In this document: positions 25,007-33,966 of the stretch, piece after piece
How the letters are laid out: every line of letters begins with the position of its first letter
How positions within the stretch are numbered: the stretch's first letter is position 1
Assembly: GCF_040214835.1 (NCBI RefSeq)
Contig: NZ_CP157874.1
Coordinates: 3,042,001 to 3,106,000 of the forward strand
DNA: 64,000 nt
Direction of reading: 5' to 3'
Origin: Pseudomonas asiatica
GTDB lineage: Bacteria > Pseudomonadota > Gammaproteobacteria > Pseudomonadales > Pseudomonadaceae
Notes under the pieces: generated by a model
Seen by the model: the letters and a program-made list of their open reading frames with translations, nothing else
What the model was told of the DNA's origin: nothing
Databases searched by the model: none
Position numbers and translations under genes: made by a program

Positions 25007-26421
25007 GCGAACCAGCCCTGCAGCCACAACGGGCCGGCCTTGCCCAGGTCGCGATAGGCCCAGCCGCGCAGGCCGTCGCGGGTTTCGATGCGGTAATAGT
25101 CGCGGCGCACATCGCCGCCATCCCACCAGCCCGACTCGATGCGCTCGGCATGGCCTTGCAGGCGATAGCCGCCTTCGTCCAGCGCCATGGGGGCCGACAG
25201 CAGCCAGCCAGGGCGGCTGCCAGGAACGACCGGCATGTTGCCCTGGGCACCCTGCTCTACCGCTTGCCAGGCACACTCGGGGCGATGATCGGCTGCCGCG
25301 CTCAGGCCCTTGACCGCCTCATCCCCCAAGCGGGCGCGCAGCCGTTCGCGCAATTGTTCCCAAGGTTGCGCCTGTTGCGCACGCGGGTCGAACAATGCCT
25401 GGTGTTGCGGCACGAAGGGTGGCAGGTCCTCGGCAACCAGCCGCAGGTTGCGCACCGGTGCGGGAATGCGCAGCGGTTCCAGGCGCCCGCGCGCCAGTTC
25501 GAACAACATTGCCGCATCGCGTTCGGCGGCCAGCAGGCCTACCTGCAGCAAGGTATCCGGCCCTTCGGCGTGCTCCAGGTGCAGGCAGAAACGCTGCACG
25601 CCACAGTCACGCCCGGCGAGGAACGCGGCAAGGTCGTTGAGCATGCGCCGCAGCGGGAACAGCAGGGCCTGGTGCGATTCGACGTCGAAGTTCAGCTCCA
25701 GCCGGGCTTCGAAACGGTCCGGCGGCTGGTAGAAGCCCAGCCCCAGGTTGCGCAGGCCGAGCAACTGGTCAAGGTGCAGCTGCACCTGGGCCGGAAAGCG
25801 CCTGGCCAGGCTGTCGCGGGGCAAGGCCAGCACCTGGCTCAACTGGCGCAGGCCCATGCGGGCAAAGGCCTCGGCAGCCGGCGCAGGCAGGCCGATACGC
25901 TCGATGGGCATGCCCAGCAGCGCCGCACGGGTGGCATCGGCGTCACTCACGGCCAGGCCATCGTGAGCGTTGGCGAGCATGCGCGCCGCCACCGGGTTGC
26001 TGGCCAGGACGATGCGTTGGCGCAAGCCCAGTTCCGCCAGTTCCTGGCGCAGGCGTGCCTCGAACAGCGGCCAGGGGCCGAACAGTTGCAGGCTGGAGCC
26101 CACCTCCAGCAACAGCGCCCGTGGGTAGTGCAGGCTGACCTGGGCACTGAAGCGGTAGGCCCAGGCTGCCAGCAACTGCTGCACCTGGTCGATGCGCCTG
26201 GGGTCGGCTTCGACGCAGCTGAAGCCATCGGCCAGCGCACGCGCCGCCGTCAGGGTTTGCCCGGCCCGCAGGCCGAGCGCGGCCGCCGCCGGGTTGACCG
26301 CCTGCAGCACGCGTCGCTGGGTCGGCCCGCCAAGCAGCACCAGGGGTGTATCAGGGTCGTCACGCTCACGCAGGACCGTGTCCAGCGCCAGCTGCGGAAG
26401 CAGGATGCAGGCCCAGAGCAT
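25003..26421 (-). CDS. imuB: Y-family polymerase-like protein ImuB
   Basis: A 472-residue relative of Y-family polymerases, the hub that brings DnaE2 to the sliding clamp in SOS mutagenesis. Visible features: [17 protein letters not shown] at the N-terminus, where the catalytic aspartates of real Y-family enzymes (DMDCF-type) are replaced, and [15 protein letters not shown] in place of the SIDE-type acidic motif, so it is expected to be catalytically dead. A helix-hairpin-helix area ([13 protein letters not shown]) and a little-finger-like domain follow. It overlaps dnaE2 by 4 bp and is 6 bp from imuA. Confidence 0.93.
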   Translation of the reverse strand: MLWACILLPQLALDTVLRERDDPDTPLVLLGGPTQRRVLQAVNPAAAALGLRAGQTLTAARALADGFSCVEADPRRIDQVQQLLAAWAYRFSAQVSLHYPRALLLEVGSSLQLFGPWPLFEARLRQELAELGLRQRIVLASNPVAARMLANAHDGLAVSDADATRAALLGMPIERIGLPAPAAEAFARMGLRQLSQVLALPRDSLARRFPAQVQLHLDQLLGLRNLGLGFYQPPDRFEARLELNFDVESHQALLFPLRRMLNDLAAFLAGRDCGVQRFCLHLEHAEGPDTLLQVGLLAAERDAAMLFELARGRLEPLRIPAPVRNLRLVAEDLPPFVPQHQALFDPRAQQAQPWEQLRERLRARLGDEAVKGLSAAADHRPECAWQAVEQGAQGNMPVVPGSRPGWLLSAPMALDEGGYRLQGHAERIESGWWDGGDVRRDYYRIETRDGLRGWAYRDLGKAGPLWLQGWFA

Positions 26422-26427
26422 GTTGCA

Positions 26428-27048
26428 TCAGCCCCGCCCCGGGCAGGCGATGGGCAGCGCCGGGGGCATGCCGCCACGGCTTTTCAGCACGCGCCATTGT
26501 GCCGGGCGGGTGTCGACGGCAATGCGCAGCGCTGCGGGCGAAGGGTTGTGCGCCGCCTGTTGCGGCCGGCAGGCGAAGGCCAGCGCCTGCCCGGTTTCGG
26601 CAGCCACCTGCAAGCGCCGCAGGGCGCGGTCATCGGCACGTTCCGGCCAGCACAGCACCGCCGCGCAACTGCCGGAGCGCAGGCACTGCTCGGCGGCCCA
26701 CAGGGCATCGGCAGGTGCGGCGTCCACCTGTACCAGCCAGCGCAGGTCTACCCCCGCGGCCTGCCAGGCCGGGGCGTAAGGAATGAATGGCGGTGCCACC
26801 AGCACGATTCGGCTGGCTTCAGCGCTCAAGCGGGCCAGGGTTGGCCACAGCAGCTGCAATTCGCCACAGCCGGGGCTGGCCAGCAACAGTTCGCTGAGCG
26901 CAGCCGCCGGCCAGCCGCCTTCCGGCAGGCATTGGTCAAGGGCGGCATGGCCTGTGGGCTGCAGGCCGAGCGGCCGCGCCTGGGCCTGCCGACCGCGCCA
27001 TACCCGGCGCTGGTCGAGCAACCTGTCGAGGTCGACCACCGCGCCCAT
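26428..27048 (-). CDS. imuA: Translesion synthesis-associated protein ImuA
   Basis: A 206-residue SulA/RecA-like protein, the third member of the ImuA-ImuB-DnaE2 mutasome. Features: VWRGRQAQARPLGLQPTGHAALD at the N-terminus, LPEGGWPAAALSELLLASPGCGELQLLWP near residue 45, matching a degenerate P-loop without the GKT lysine, then RIVLVAPPFIPYAPAWQ. The start codon shares one base with the lexA2 stop (TGATG). The enzymatic role is unclear; RecA interaction is known for related proteins. Confidence 0.9.
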   Translation of the reverse strand: MGAVVDLDRLLDQRRVWRGRQAQARPLGLQPTGHAALDQCLPEGGWPAAALSELLLASPGCGELQLLWPTLARLSAEASRIVLVAPPFIPYAPAWQAAGVDLRWLVQVDAAPADALWAAEQCLRSGSCAAVLCWPERADDRALRRLQVAAETGQALAFACRPQQAAHNPSPAALRIAVDTRPAQWRVLKSRGGMPPALPIACPGRG

Positions 27049-27656
27049 CAGTCACGCCTCAGCAAGCCGCAGAACACGCCTTCGATGAAGAACTCCTGTT
27101 CAGGCCGCACATCGATAGGCGCATAGGCCGGGTTGCGTGGCAACAGCCGGTAATTGCCACCCTGGCGCTGCAGGCGCTTGATGGTCACCTCGCCGTCCAG
27201 GCGCGCGACCACGATCTGGCCATCGCGAGCGTCGGCCTGCTGGAGGATGCCGACCAGGTCGCCGTCGAAAATGCCGTCGTCGATCATCGAGTCGCCACGC
27301 ACCTTCAGCAGGTAGTCAGGGGTACGGCGGAACAGGCTGGGGTCGAGCAGCAACTGCTCGTGAATGTCGAGGTCCGGGCCGATGGGGGCACCTGCCGCCA
27401 CCTGGCCCAGCACCGGCACTTCGAGGATTTCCGGGCGGCGCAGCCGTTCGGCCAGGCGTATGCCCCGCGCCTGGTTCGGCGTGACGTCGATGTAGCCGGC
27501 CTGGCACAGGGCGGTGATGTGCTTGCGCGCGACACTGCGCGAGGCAAAACCGAAGCGCGTGGCGATATCGGCCAGGCTCGGCGGCTGGCCGTGGTCGGCG
27601 ATGCGCTCACGGATGAACTCGAAGATGGCGCGGCGTTTTGGGGTAAGATTGTCCAT
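27048..27656 (-). CDS. lexA2: LexA-type SOS repressor (LexA2)
   Basis: A 202-residue repressor. The winged helix covers MDNLTPKRRAIFEFIRERI and LADIATRFGFASRSVARKHI. The self-cleavage site is Ala88-Gly89 in QVAAGAP and the catalytic pair is Ser123 (VRGDSM) and Lys160 (TIKR). RecA-stimulated cleavage would relieve repression of this operon (lexA2-imuA-imuB-dnaE2). It is a second LexA; P. putida has another at the main SOS locus (established knowledge). An ATG at 27665 (MCSMDN) lies in frame after AAAAGAG and could be the true start, since ATG 27656 has no ribosome site. Confidence 0.93.
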   Translation of the reverse strand: MDNLTPKRRAIFEFIRERIADHGQPPSLADIATRFGFASRSVARKHITALCQAGYIDVTPNQARGIRLAERLRRPEILEVPVLGQVAAGAPIGPDLDIHEQLLLDPSLFRRTPDYLLKVRGDSMIDDGIFDGDLVGILQQADARDGQIVVARLDGEVTIKRLQRQGGNYRLLPRNPAYAPIDVRPEQEFFIEGVFCGLLRRD

Positions 27657-27658
27657 GG

Positions 27659-27672
27659 AGCACATTTGTACT
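27659..27672. promoter_or_regulatory. LexA2 operator
   Basis: Reading leftward, AGTACAAATGTGCT matches the P. putida LexA2 box AGTAC-N4-GTGCT in all ten defined bases. It lies 2 bp before ATG 27656 and covers the alternative ATG 27665, so bound LexA2 would sit on the start of the transcript or very close to it. Confidence 0.88.
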
Positions 27673-27767
27673 CTTTTCGGAGCACGCTGAACAGCCCCCT
27701 TCGTCGACGGCTTGGCGGCTGCGATCCGGCAAACCTGACTGCACATGGCGAATTGAATCAGCAGGGA

Positions 27768-27806
27768 CACTGTGGGAGCCGCGCTTGCCAGCGATGCAGC
27801 GCTCCA
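27768..27806. repeat. Partial REP remnant
   Basis: ACTGTGGGAGCCGCGCTTGCCAGCGATGCAGC resembles one arm of the GCCGGCAAGCCAGCTCCCAC-type REP found near 29.1 kb. No facing partner was found. Confidence 0.5.
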
Positions 27807-27916
27807 ATAGACCAGATAGTGGAAATATATTTTGCGCGCTAAATATTATCACGCAATATTCAACCCAGGCAGCAAGCAGTCGCTGATCCCACTACCCAAG
27901 CTAACGGAGCATGATC

Positions 27917-28162
27917 ATGACCTTCATCAAAGCAATCGCCATCGCCACCCTGACCTTTGGCAGCAGCGTCGGCGCCTTCGCCCAGACCGCCTCCCCGTAC
28001 CAGTACGGCATGAACCTGGATATCGCCCAAGTGATCGCGGTGGAGGCCTCGGGCCACGCCACCGACCACGCCGACACCGCCACCCTCACCTACCGTGACA
28101 GCGACGGCAAGGTGCAGAAGATCAGCTACCTGCGCCCAGCCGCCTCCGCCAACCAGAACTGA
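27917..28162 (+). CDS. DUF2790 family small secreted protein
   Basis: An 81-residue protein with a signal peptide (MTFIKAIAIATLTFGSSVGAFA, cleavage before QTA) and a mature domain of about 60 residues, YQYGMNLDIAQVIAVEASGH...TLTYRDSDGKVQKISYLRPA, typical of the DUF2790 family found in several copies in Pseudomonas. No biochemical role is established. ATG 27917 has GGAG seven bases ahead; ATG 27911 is in frame but too close to it. An AT-rich stretch at 27815-27870 just upstream suggests its promoter lies there. It is not part of the lexA2 operon, which runs the other way. Confidence 0.8.
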   Translation: MTFIKAIAIATLTFGSSVGAFAQTASPYQYGMNLDIAQVIAVEASGHATDHADTATLTYRDSDGKVQKISYLRPAASANQN

Positions 28163-28386
28163 TGACCAAACTTCGAAAGCCGGAGCGTGCCAGCGGCCGG
28201 TTACTCGGTTGGCTTTCCAGCTTTGGCAGTTGCTGACTCGACGCGCAGGCGCCAACCTCGCGTTCGAGCACAGCTCTGCCAAGGCTGCCGTACTCCAGTA
28301 CACTCAGGAAGTCGCGAAGTTCACGTGACTCCAAAGGCAAAGAATCTCCCTTCTGGCCCGCCCATGATTTTGGACCTGGATACCCA
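28163..28386. other. 224-bp gap without a recognisable gene
   Basis: No protein with family-like sequence, no REP arms and no clear promoter or terminator were seen. It may hold the promoter for the HAD gene, whose own ribosome site is poor. Confidence 0.4.
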
Positions 28387-29043
28387 ATGCTGACTGCCCT
28401 GCTGTTCGACCTCGACGGAACCCTCACCGACACTGACACCTTGCACCTGCAGGCCTTTCGCCAACTGCTGCGCGAGCATGACGGCCGCGAGCTGAGCCAG
28501 GCGCAGTTCGATGCCCAGGTCAGCGGCCGCGCCAACGGCGAGCTGTTCGCCGAGCTGTTTGCCGGTGCCAGTGCCGAGCAGTGCCAGGAGCTGGCCGACC
28601 GCAAGGAGGCACTGTTCCGCGACATGTCGCCGGCTCTCGAGCCGATGCCGGGCCTTGTGCGCCTGCTGGAACATGCCCGGGCTCATGACATCGGCATGTG
28701 CGTGGTGACCAACGCACCGCGGCTGAACGCCGAGCACATGTTGAACGCCATGGGGCTGGGCCAGCGCTTCGAGCATGTGCTGGTGGCCGAGGAACTGGCA
28801 CGGCCCAAGCCGGACCCGCTGCCTTACCTGACCGGGTTGCAGCGGCTGGGTGCCGAGGCCGGGCAGGCACTGGCCTTCGAGGATTCGCTGCCGGGGGTGG
28901 CGGCAGCGAGTGGCGCGGGGATCTTTACCGTGGGCGTGGCCACTACCCAGACGCCAGAGCGGTTGCTGGCGGCGGGGGCGAAGCTGGTTGTCCGTGACTT
29001 CAACGACCCGGCGTTGTGGACCTTGATCGGATCCATGCAATGA
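28387..29043 (+). CDS. HAD-superfamily hydrolase, beta-phosphoglucomutase/phosphatase-like
   Basis: A 218-residue haloacid dehalogenase-like protein. Motif I is LLFDLDGTLTDTD (Asp nucleophile at residue 9 and general acid Asp 11), motif II is VVTNAPR, motif III is the Lys in RPKPDPLPYL and motif IV is FEDSLPGVAAA. The cap domain after motif I is the small alpha-helical C1 type, as in beta-phosphoglucomutase, Gph and YqaB. A sugar-phosphate is the likely substrate. The start is fixed by motif I; there is no good Shine-Dalgarno. Confidence 0.87.
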   Translation: MLTALLFDLDGTLTDTDTLHLQAFRQLLREHDGRELSQAQFDAQVSGRANGELFAELFAGASAEQCQELADRKEALFRDMSPALEPMPGLVRLLEHARAHDIGMCVVTNAPRLNAEHMLNAMGLGQRFEHVLVAEELARPKPDPLPYLTGLQRLGAEAGQALAFEDSLPGVAAASGAGIFTVGVATTQTPERLLAAGAKLVVRDFNDPALWTLIGSMQ

Positions 29044-29048
29044 GCATA

Positions 29049-29171
29049 CAGGGCCGCTTCGCGCCCCATCGCCGGCAAGCCAGCTCCCACCTCGACCGCA
29101 TCGGCCTCAAGCCATGCGCCATCCCTGTGGGAGCTGGCTTGCCGGCGATGGGCTGCGAAGCGGCCCCAGAA
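29049..29171. repeat. Inverted pair of a third REP type
   Basis: Facing elements with CGCCGGCAAGCCAGCTCCCAC and GTGGGAGCTGGCTTGCCGGCG arms and outer GGGCCGCTTCGCGCCCC / GGGCTGCGAAGCGGCCCC. It lies between the HAD gene and the LysR regulator. Confidence 0.85.
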
Positions 29172-29221
29172 TTTCAAGGCAATATGCATGCCCCAGCCAT
29201 TGTGCACACCCAGGTCCACCC

Positions 29222-30133
29222 ATGCTGATCGACGAAGAACTGACCCTCAAGAAGCTGGAAACCTTCCTCGCCTTCATGCGCACCGGCAACCTCGGCCGCG
29301 CCGCCGCCGAGCTGGCCACCAGCGCCGTCAGCGTGCACCGTGCCATCCACTCGCTGGAAAGCGCACTGCGCTGCCCGCTGTTCAAGCACGAAGGCCGCCA
29401 GCTGATCCCGCTGGAAAGCGCCTACGTGCTGGAAAAGAAAGCCCGCCAGCTGATCCAGGACGCCGAGCAGATGGTCCGCCTTACCCGCGAGGCCGCCGGC
29501 TTCTACGCCGAGCGCTTCCGCCTGGGCGCGCTCTACTCGCTGACGGTGAAAACCGTGCCCAAGCTGGTCATGGGCCTCAAGCTGCGCCGCAGCGAACTCA
29601 ACATCGACCTGACCCTGGGCTCCAACGTCGACCTGCTGCAGCGCCTGAAGAACCACGAGCTGGAGGCCATCCTCGTGTCGCTCGACGAAAGCGTCAGCGA
29701 CCCGGCCTGCGAGCAGCTGCCGCTGTTTTCCGACGATATCTTCCTTGCCGTGCCCATCGATTCGCCCTTCGCCGAGCAGGCCGAGGTGGACCTGGCCGAC
29801 CTGGCCGACTCCACCTTCATCACCCTGACCCAGGGCTTTGCCACCCACCGCGATGGCGCCCGGGTGTTCCAGCAGGCCGGCTTCGAACCCAAGGTGGCCA
29901 TGCAGGTGAACGATATCTTCACCCTGCTGAGCATGGTCAGCTCGGGCGTGGGCTTTGCCCTGCTGCCCGGGCGTATCGCGGCGGTGTACGAAAACCGGGT
30001 CAGGTTGATTGCCCTGAAACCGCAATATCGCTTGCAACAGTATATCGGCGTGGTGTTCCTCAAGGCGCGGGAGCGGGAGCCGAACCTGCTGGCGTTGCTT
30101 GCGGAATGCAGGATGTACAGCCTGGAGCGCTGA
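29222..30133 (+). CDS. mdcR: LysR regulator, MdcR-like
   Basis: A 303-residue LysR regulator. The N-terminal sequence MLIDEELTLKKLETFLAFMRTG..., the segment ESALRCPLFKHEGRQL and QGFATHRDGARVFQQAGF strongly recall the malonate-decarboxylase regulator MdcR. MdcR normally stands beside an mdc operon for malonate use, but no mdc structural gene lies in this window. Either it acts in trans or this is a paralog with other targets. The frame extends upstream to 29114 through a REP, so ATG 29222 is chosen for family agreement. Its best-fit symbol is given with moderate trust. Confidence 0.75.
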   Translation: MLIDEELTLKKLETFLAFMRTGNLGRAAAELATSAVSVHRAIHSLESALRCPLFKHEGRQLIPLESAYVLEKKARQLIQDAEQMVRLTREAAGFYAERFRLGALYSLTVKTVPKLVMGLKLRRSELNIDLTLGSNVDLLQRLKNHELEAILVSLDESVSDPACEQLPLFSDDIFLAVPIDSPFAEQAEVDLADLADSTFITLTQGFATHRDGARVFQQAGFEPKVAMQVNDIFTLLSMVSSGVGFALLPGRIAAVYENRVRLIALKPQYRLQQYIGVVFLKAREREPNLLALLAECRMYSLER

Positions 30134-30171
30134 GGGGCCTCGGAACACAGCCTCTTTTGTTGTTTGCTGCA

Positions 30172-30277
30172 CTGGCCTCTTCGCGGGTGAACCCGCTCCC
30201 ACAGGTACCGAGCAAGCCTCGGGCAATGCACTTACCCTGTGGGAGCGGGTTTACCCGCGAAGAGGCCGGTGCAGGCT
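30172..30277. repeat. Inverted pair of REP elements
   Basis: Facing copies of GCCTCTTCGCGGGTGAACCCGCTCCCACAGG and its mate CCTGTGGGAGCGGGTTTACCCGCGAAGAGG, the widespread P. putida REP. It separates the convergent LysR and IclR genes and may serve as a two-way terminator. Confidence 0.92.
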
Positions 30278-30280
30278 GAC

Positions 30281-31054
30281 TCAAACCAGCAAGGCCCGCT
30301 GCACCTCCCCCACCGTTGTAGCCAGGCTGTTCAGGTGCAGGTTCAACACCCGCTCCACCGGCGCCTGGTCCAGCGGCCAGTGCAAGGCAATGCTCCCGGC
30401 CAGGCGCCCTTCGGCATGCACCGGCAGGGCTATCGCGCGGATCAGGAACGGCAAGCGCACCGGGTACTCCCAGTGCCCTTCGGTGCGCTGGCCGAACCCC
30501 TTGTTCGCTTCCTCCTCGATGTCGCGCAGCACCGTCTCGTCGCCCACCCGCGCATGGGCCGCCAGGCGCTGCACTTCATCGACCGCCAACTCACCCAGGC
30601 ATGCCCGCCCCATCGCCGAGTGGAACAGGCTGGCATGATGGCCGACGATCTGGCAGGTGTGCGGGTAGCGCTTGCGCAATACCTGGGGGATGGCGCTTTC
30701 CATCACCTCCAGCCGCTCGCCGTCGAAACATGACAGGTCAACCACCAACCCGGTGCGCTCGCTCAACTCCAGCAACATGGGTGCGGCGTGCTCCACCAGG
30801 CGCCGCTTGAAACGCAGCTGGCGGTCACCGAACAGGCGCCGCGCGCACAGCCGGTAACGCCGGTCGCTGAGGCCGCGGTAGACCCAGCCCTGCTCCTGCA
30901 GGGTGGCGAGCATGCGCGACACCGTGGCCTTGGGCAGCGCCGTCAGGTAATGCAGTTCTTCCAGGCCCAGCGCCTGGTGTTCGCCCAACAGGTCGACGAT
31001 GGCCAGCGCCCGCTCCACCGAACGCACGCCGCCACTGTCTGCCGTGATGCCCAT
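30281..31054 (-). CDS. IclR-family transcriptional regulator
   Basis: A 257-residue IclR regulator: an N-terminal winged helix (VRSVERALAIVDLLGEH... LPKATVSRMLATLQEQGWV) and an effector domain with HHASLFHSAMGRACLGEL and LPFLIRAIALPVHAEGRLAGSI. It is 65 bp downstream of the amidase in the same direction, as the last gene of a putative catabolic operon (M20 hydrolase, transporter, amidase), and probably controls that operon in response to its substrate. Confidence 0.9.
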   Translation of the reverse strand: MGITADSGGVRSVERALAIVDLLGEHQALGLEELHYLTALPKATVSRMLATLQEQGWVYRGLSDRRYRLCARRLFGDRQLRFKRRLVEHAAPMLLELSERTGLVVDLSCFDGERLEVMESAIPQVLRKRYPHTCQIVGHHASLFHSAMGRACLGELAVDEVQRLAAHARVGDETVLRDIEEEANKGFGQRTEGHWEYPVRLPFLIRAIALPVHAEGRLAGSIALHWPLDQAPVERVLNLHLNSLATTVGEVQRALLV

Positions 31055-31119
31055 GAGTGTGACCTCCCTGTAGCTGGATGGTCAGGATAGCCAGCAAGAT
31101 CCGCGCCTGCCCAGCGGTT

Positions 31120-32574
31120 TCATGGCGCTTGCAGGCTCCGGGGTGGGCGCCGCGCTACCCAACGGGTGAGCTGTTCATGGGCATGGGCCAGCTGCAACAC
31201 CGCATGGTCGGCCTGGGCCGGGCCGATGATCTGCAGGCCCATGGACAACCCGGCAGCATTGAAGCCGACCGGTACGCTGATGCTCGGCAAACCGGCCAGG
31301 GTCGGCCCTATCACCACTTCCATCCAGCGATGATAGGTGTCCATCGCCCGCCCGCCGACCACCGTTGGCCAAGGTTGCCGTGCATCGAATGGGAACACCT
31401 GGGCCGATGGCAACAGCAGGTAATCGTAACGCTCGAACAGCTGGCCCAGCGCGCGGTACCAGTCGCTGCGGGCCACCGAAGCCTGGTACACCGCCGCCGC
31501 GCTCAGTTGCAGGCCACCCTCCACCTCCCACTGCGCCTCGGGCTTGAGCAGCGCGCGCTTGCCCGGGTCGGCATAGGCGGCAGCGAGGTTGCCGTGCACC
31601 AGGAAGTGGCGATGGGTCAGCCAGCACTGCCACAAACGCGCCAGGTCGAACACCGGCTGGCAGGCCTCGACCCGGCAGCCCAGTTCGGCGAAGTCTGCCA
31701 GGGCCGCTTCGCACAGGCCCAGCACCCCGTCATCCATCGCCAGGTAGCCGTTGTAGTCGCCCAGCCAGCCAACCCGCACGCCGCGGAAATCGCGCTGCAA
31801 CCCGGCGGCAAAATCGCGCCGGCCCTCGCCCAGCGACAACGGCGCCCGCGCATCGAAGCCCGCCTGGGTCGACAACAGCCGCGCCACATCCACCACGCTG
31901 CGGCCCATCGGCCCCTCGGTGGCCAGCTGCTGCACGAACAGTTCCGGCACCGGCCCGTGGGGTACGCGGCCCTGCGACGGGCGCAGGCCATACACGTTGT
32001 TGAACGCCGCCGGGTTGCGCAGCGAGCCCATCATGTCGCTGCCGTCGGCGACCGGCAGCAGGCGCATGGCCAGCGCCGCCGCCGCCCCACCGCTGCTGCC
32101 CCCGGCCACCTTGCCCGGGTCGTAGGCGTTGGTGGTGGTGCCGAACAGGGTGTTGTAGGTCTGCGAACCGAGGCCGAATTCCGGCACATTGCTCTTGCCC
32201 ACGATCAGCGCACCACTGGCCCGCACCCGCGCCACACTGATCGCGTCCTGCTCGGGCACCTGCTCGGCGAACAGCGGCGAGCCCAACGTGGTGCGCAGCC
32301 CGGCAGTGGCGGCCAGGTCCTTGACCGCCTGGGGCATGCCATGCATCCAGCCGCGCGAATGGCCACGGCCCAGCTCGCGGTCACGCTCATCGGCCTCGGC
32401 CAGCAGTGCCTCGGCCGGGCGCAGCGATACCAGCGCATTGACCTGCGGGTTGAAGCGTTCGATATGCGCCAGATAAGCCTGCATCACCTCCCGGCACGAC
32501 ATCTGGCGGGCATGGATGGCCCGGGACAATGCCTCGGCATCGAGGGCAACGATGGGGTCGATGGCTAGCGGCAT
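31120..32574 (-). CDS. Amidase signature family hydrolase
   Basis: A 484-residue amidase with the Ser-cisSer-Lys triad: Lys in MPQAVKDLAAT (about residue 79), the GGSSGGAAAALA signature holding the two serines (about residues 155-180), and typical IVGKSNVPEFGLGSQTYN and GLRPSQGRVP. It would hydrolyse an amide to the acid and ammonia or amine. ATG 32574 shares its first base with the last of the transporter stop (TGATG). The extended frame up to 32637 overlaps the transporter and is rejected. The substrate is unknown; the operon partner is an N-acyl amino acid hydrolase-like enzyme. Confidence 0.9.
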   Translation of the reverse strand: MPLAIDPIVALDAEALSRAIHARQMSCREVMQAYLAHIERFNPQVNALVSLRPAEALLAEADERDRELGRGHSRGWMHGMPQAVKDLAATAGLRTTLGSPLFAEQVPEQDAISVARVRASGALIVGKSNVPEFGLGSQTYNTLFGTTTNAYDPGKVAGGSSGGAAAALAMRLLPVADGSDMMGSLRNPAAFNNVYGLRPSQGRVPHGPVPELFVQQLATEGPMGRSVVDVARLLSTQAGFDARAPLSLGEGRRDFAAGLQRDFRGVRVGWLGDYNGYLAMDDGVLGLCEAALADFAELGCRVEACQPVFDLARLWQCWLTHRHFLVHGNLAAAYADPGKRALLKPEAQWEVEGGLQLSAAAVYQASVARSDWYRALGQLFERYDYLLLPSAQVFPFDARQPWPTVVGGRAMDTYHRWMEVVIGPTLAGLPSISVPVGFNAAGLSMGLQIIGPAQADHAVLQLAHAHEQLTRWVARRPPRSLQAP

Positions 32575-33884
32575 CACGGTTTCACTCCAAGGTTGAAAGC
32601 GGCAGGCTTGCCCGCACGTGGGGCTTCCTTCAGGCAATAGGTGCCCAGCAGTGTCAGCAGGCAGGCGAACAGCACATAGAACGACGGCGCCACCGGTGTA
32701 CCGAGCACCTTGCTCAGCCAGGTGACGATCAACGGGGCGAAGCCGCCGAACACCATCACCGCCACGTTATAGGCCACCGACACACCGGTAGAACGCACCT
32801 CGACCGGGAACTGCTCGGCCAGGGCCGTGGGCGCCGGCCCGAAGAAGCCACCGATGGCGGTGCACAACAGCAGTTGCATCACCAGCAGGCGCTCCAGCGA
32901 CGGCGCGGCAGCCACCCACACATACAACGGGTAGACCATGACGAAGAACGCCAGGGTGAAGGCCATCAGCACCGGGCGCCGCCCCAGCCGGTCAGACAAC
33001 GCCCCGGACAGCGGGATCACCACGGTCATCAGCCCAACCGCAAGCATCTGCACCAGCAGCACCTGATCCAGCGGCAGGCCGAGGTTCTTGTGGGCGAAGG
33101 TCGGCATGTTCACCAGCACCACGTAGAACGACACCGTCGCGCCACAGGCCAGGCCCATCGATACCAACAGGCTGCGCCGATGCTCACGCAGCACCTGCCA
33201 CAGGCTGGGCGACTGGCCCTTGGCCTGGCGGCGCGCCTCGATGAATTCCTCGGGCTCTTCCATGTGCTTGCGAATCCACAGCCCCACCGGGCCGATCAGC
33301 AGGCCGAGCACGAACGGGATACGCCAACCCCAGCTGTCCAGCGCCGCAGGCGTGCACAAGTGGGTGACCAGGGCCACCATCGCCGCCCCGGAGAACACCG
33401 CCAGGCACTGCCCCACCAGCTGCCACGAGCCATACAGGCCCTTGCGGTGGGCCGGCGCGCTCTCCACCAGGAAGGCCGTGGCGCTGGCGTACTCGCCGCC
33501 GGTGGCAAAACCCTGCAGCATGCGCGCCACCACGATCAGCATCGGCGCGGCCATGCCGATGGCCAGGTAGTCGGGGGCAAAGGCGATCATGGCAATGGAC
33601 ACGGTCATCAGCCGGATGATCATCTGCATCGCCGCCTTGCGGCCCTTGCGGTCGGAATACATGCCCAGCAACACGCCGCCCACCGGGCGCATGAAGAAGC
33701 CGACGCCGAAGGTGGCCAGGGCCATCAGCAGCGAGGCGTATTCGTCGTCGGAGGGGAAGAACTGCCGGGCGATGATGCTGGCCAGAAAGCCGTACACGAT
33801 AAAGTCATACCACTCCAGGGCGTTGCCGATGACGGCGGCGACCACTTGCCGGGTACGCGACACGCCGGTGCTCGAAGTCTGCAT
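32574..33884 (-). CDS. MHS-family metabolite:H+ symporter
   Basis: A 436-residue 12-helix MFS transporter. VVAAVIGNALEWYDFIVYGF near residue 15 is the hallmark of the metabolite:H+ symporter branch (KgtP, ProP, ShiA). MYSDRKGRKAAM (loop 2-3) and LSDRLGRRPVLM (loop 8-9) are the MFS repeats. It likely imports the substrate broken down by the adjacent amidase and M20 hydrolase. ATG 33884 (MQTSSTG) is preferred to 33902. Confidence 0.9.
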   Translation of the reverse strand: MQTSSTGVSRTRQVVAAVIGNALEWYDFIVYGFLASIIARQFFPSDDEYASLLMALATFGVGFFMRPVGGVLLGMYSDRKGRKAAMQMIIRLMTVSIAMIAFAPDYLAIGMAAPMLIVVARMLQGFATGGEYASATAFLVESAPAHRKGLYGSWQLVGQCLAVFSGAAMVALVTHLCTPAALDSWGWRIPFVLGLLIGPVGLWIRKHMEEPEEFIEARRQAKGQSPSLWQVLREHRRSLLVSMGLACGATVSFYVVLVNMPTFAHKNLGLPLDQVLLVQMLAVGLMTVVIPLSGALSDRLGRRPVLMAFTLAFFVMVYPLYVWVAAAPSLERLLVMQLLLCTAIGGFFGPAPTALAEQFPVEVRSTGVSVAYNVAVMVFGGFAPLIVTWLSKVLGTPVAPSFYVLFACLLTLLGTYCLKEAPRAGKPAAFNLGVKP

Positions 33885-33966
33885 AGGAAACACTCCACAC
33901 AATGATTGGGTGATCGCCCAGGCGCGGTCGCGCCCGGGTTCCAGCGGCAGTCGTCAAAAGGAAAGG

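Noticed and set aside
25007..25276. Longer DnaE2 start
   Set aside because: The extra 90 residues overlap imuB, are Arg/Pro-rich and absent from the family. ATG 25006 overlaps the imuB stop in the normal way.
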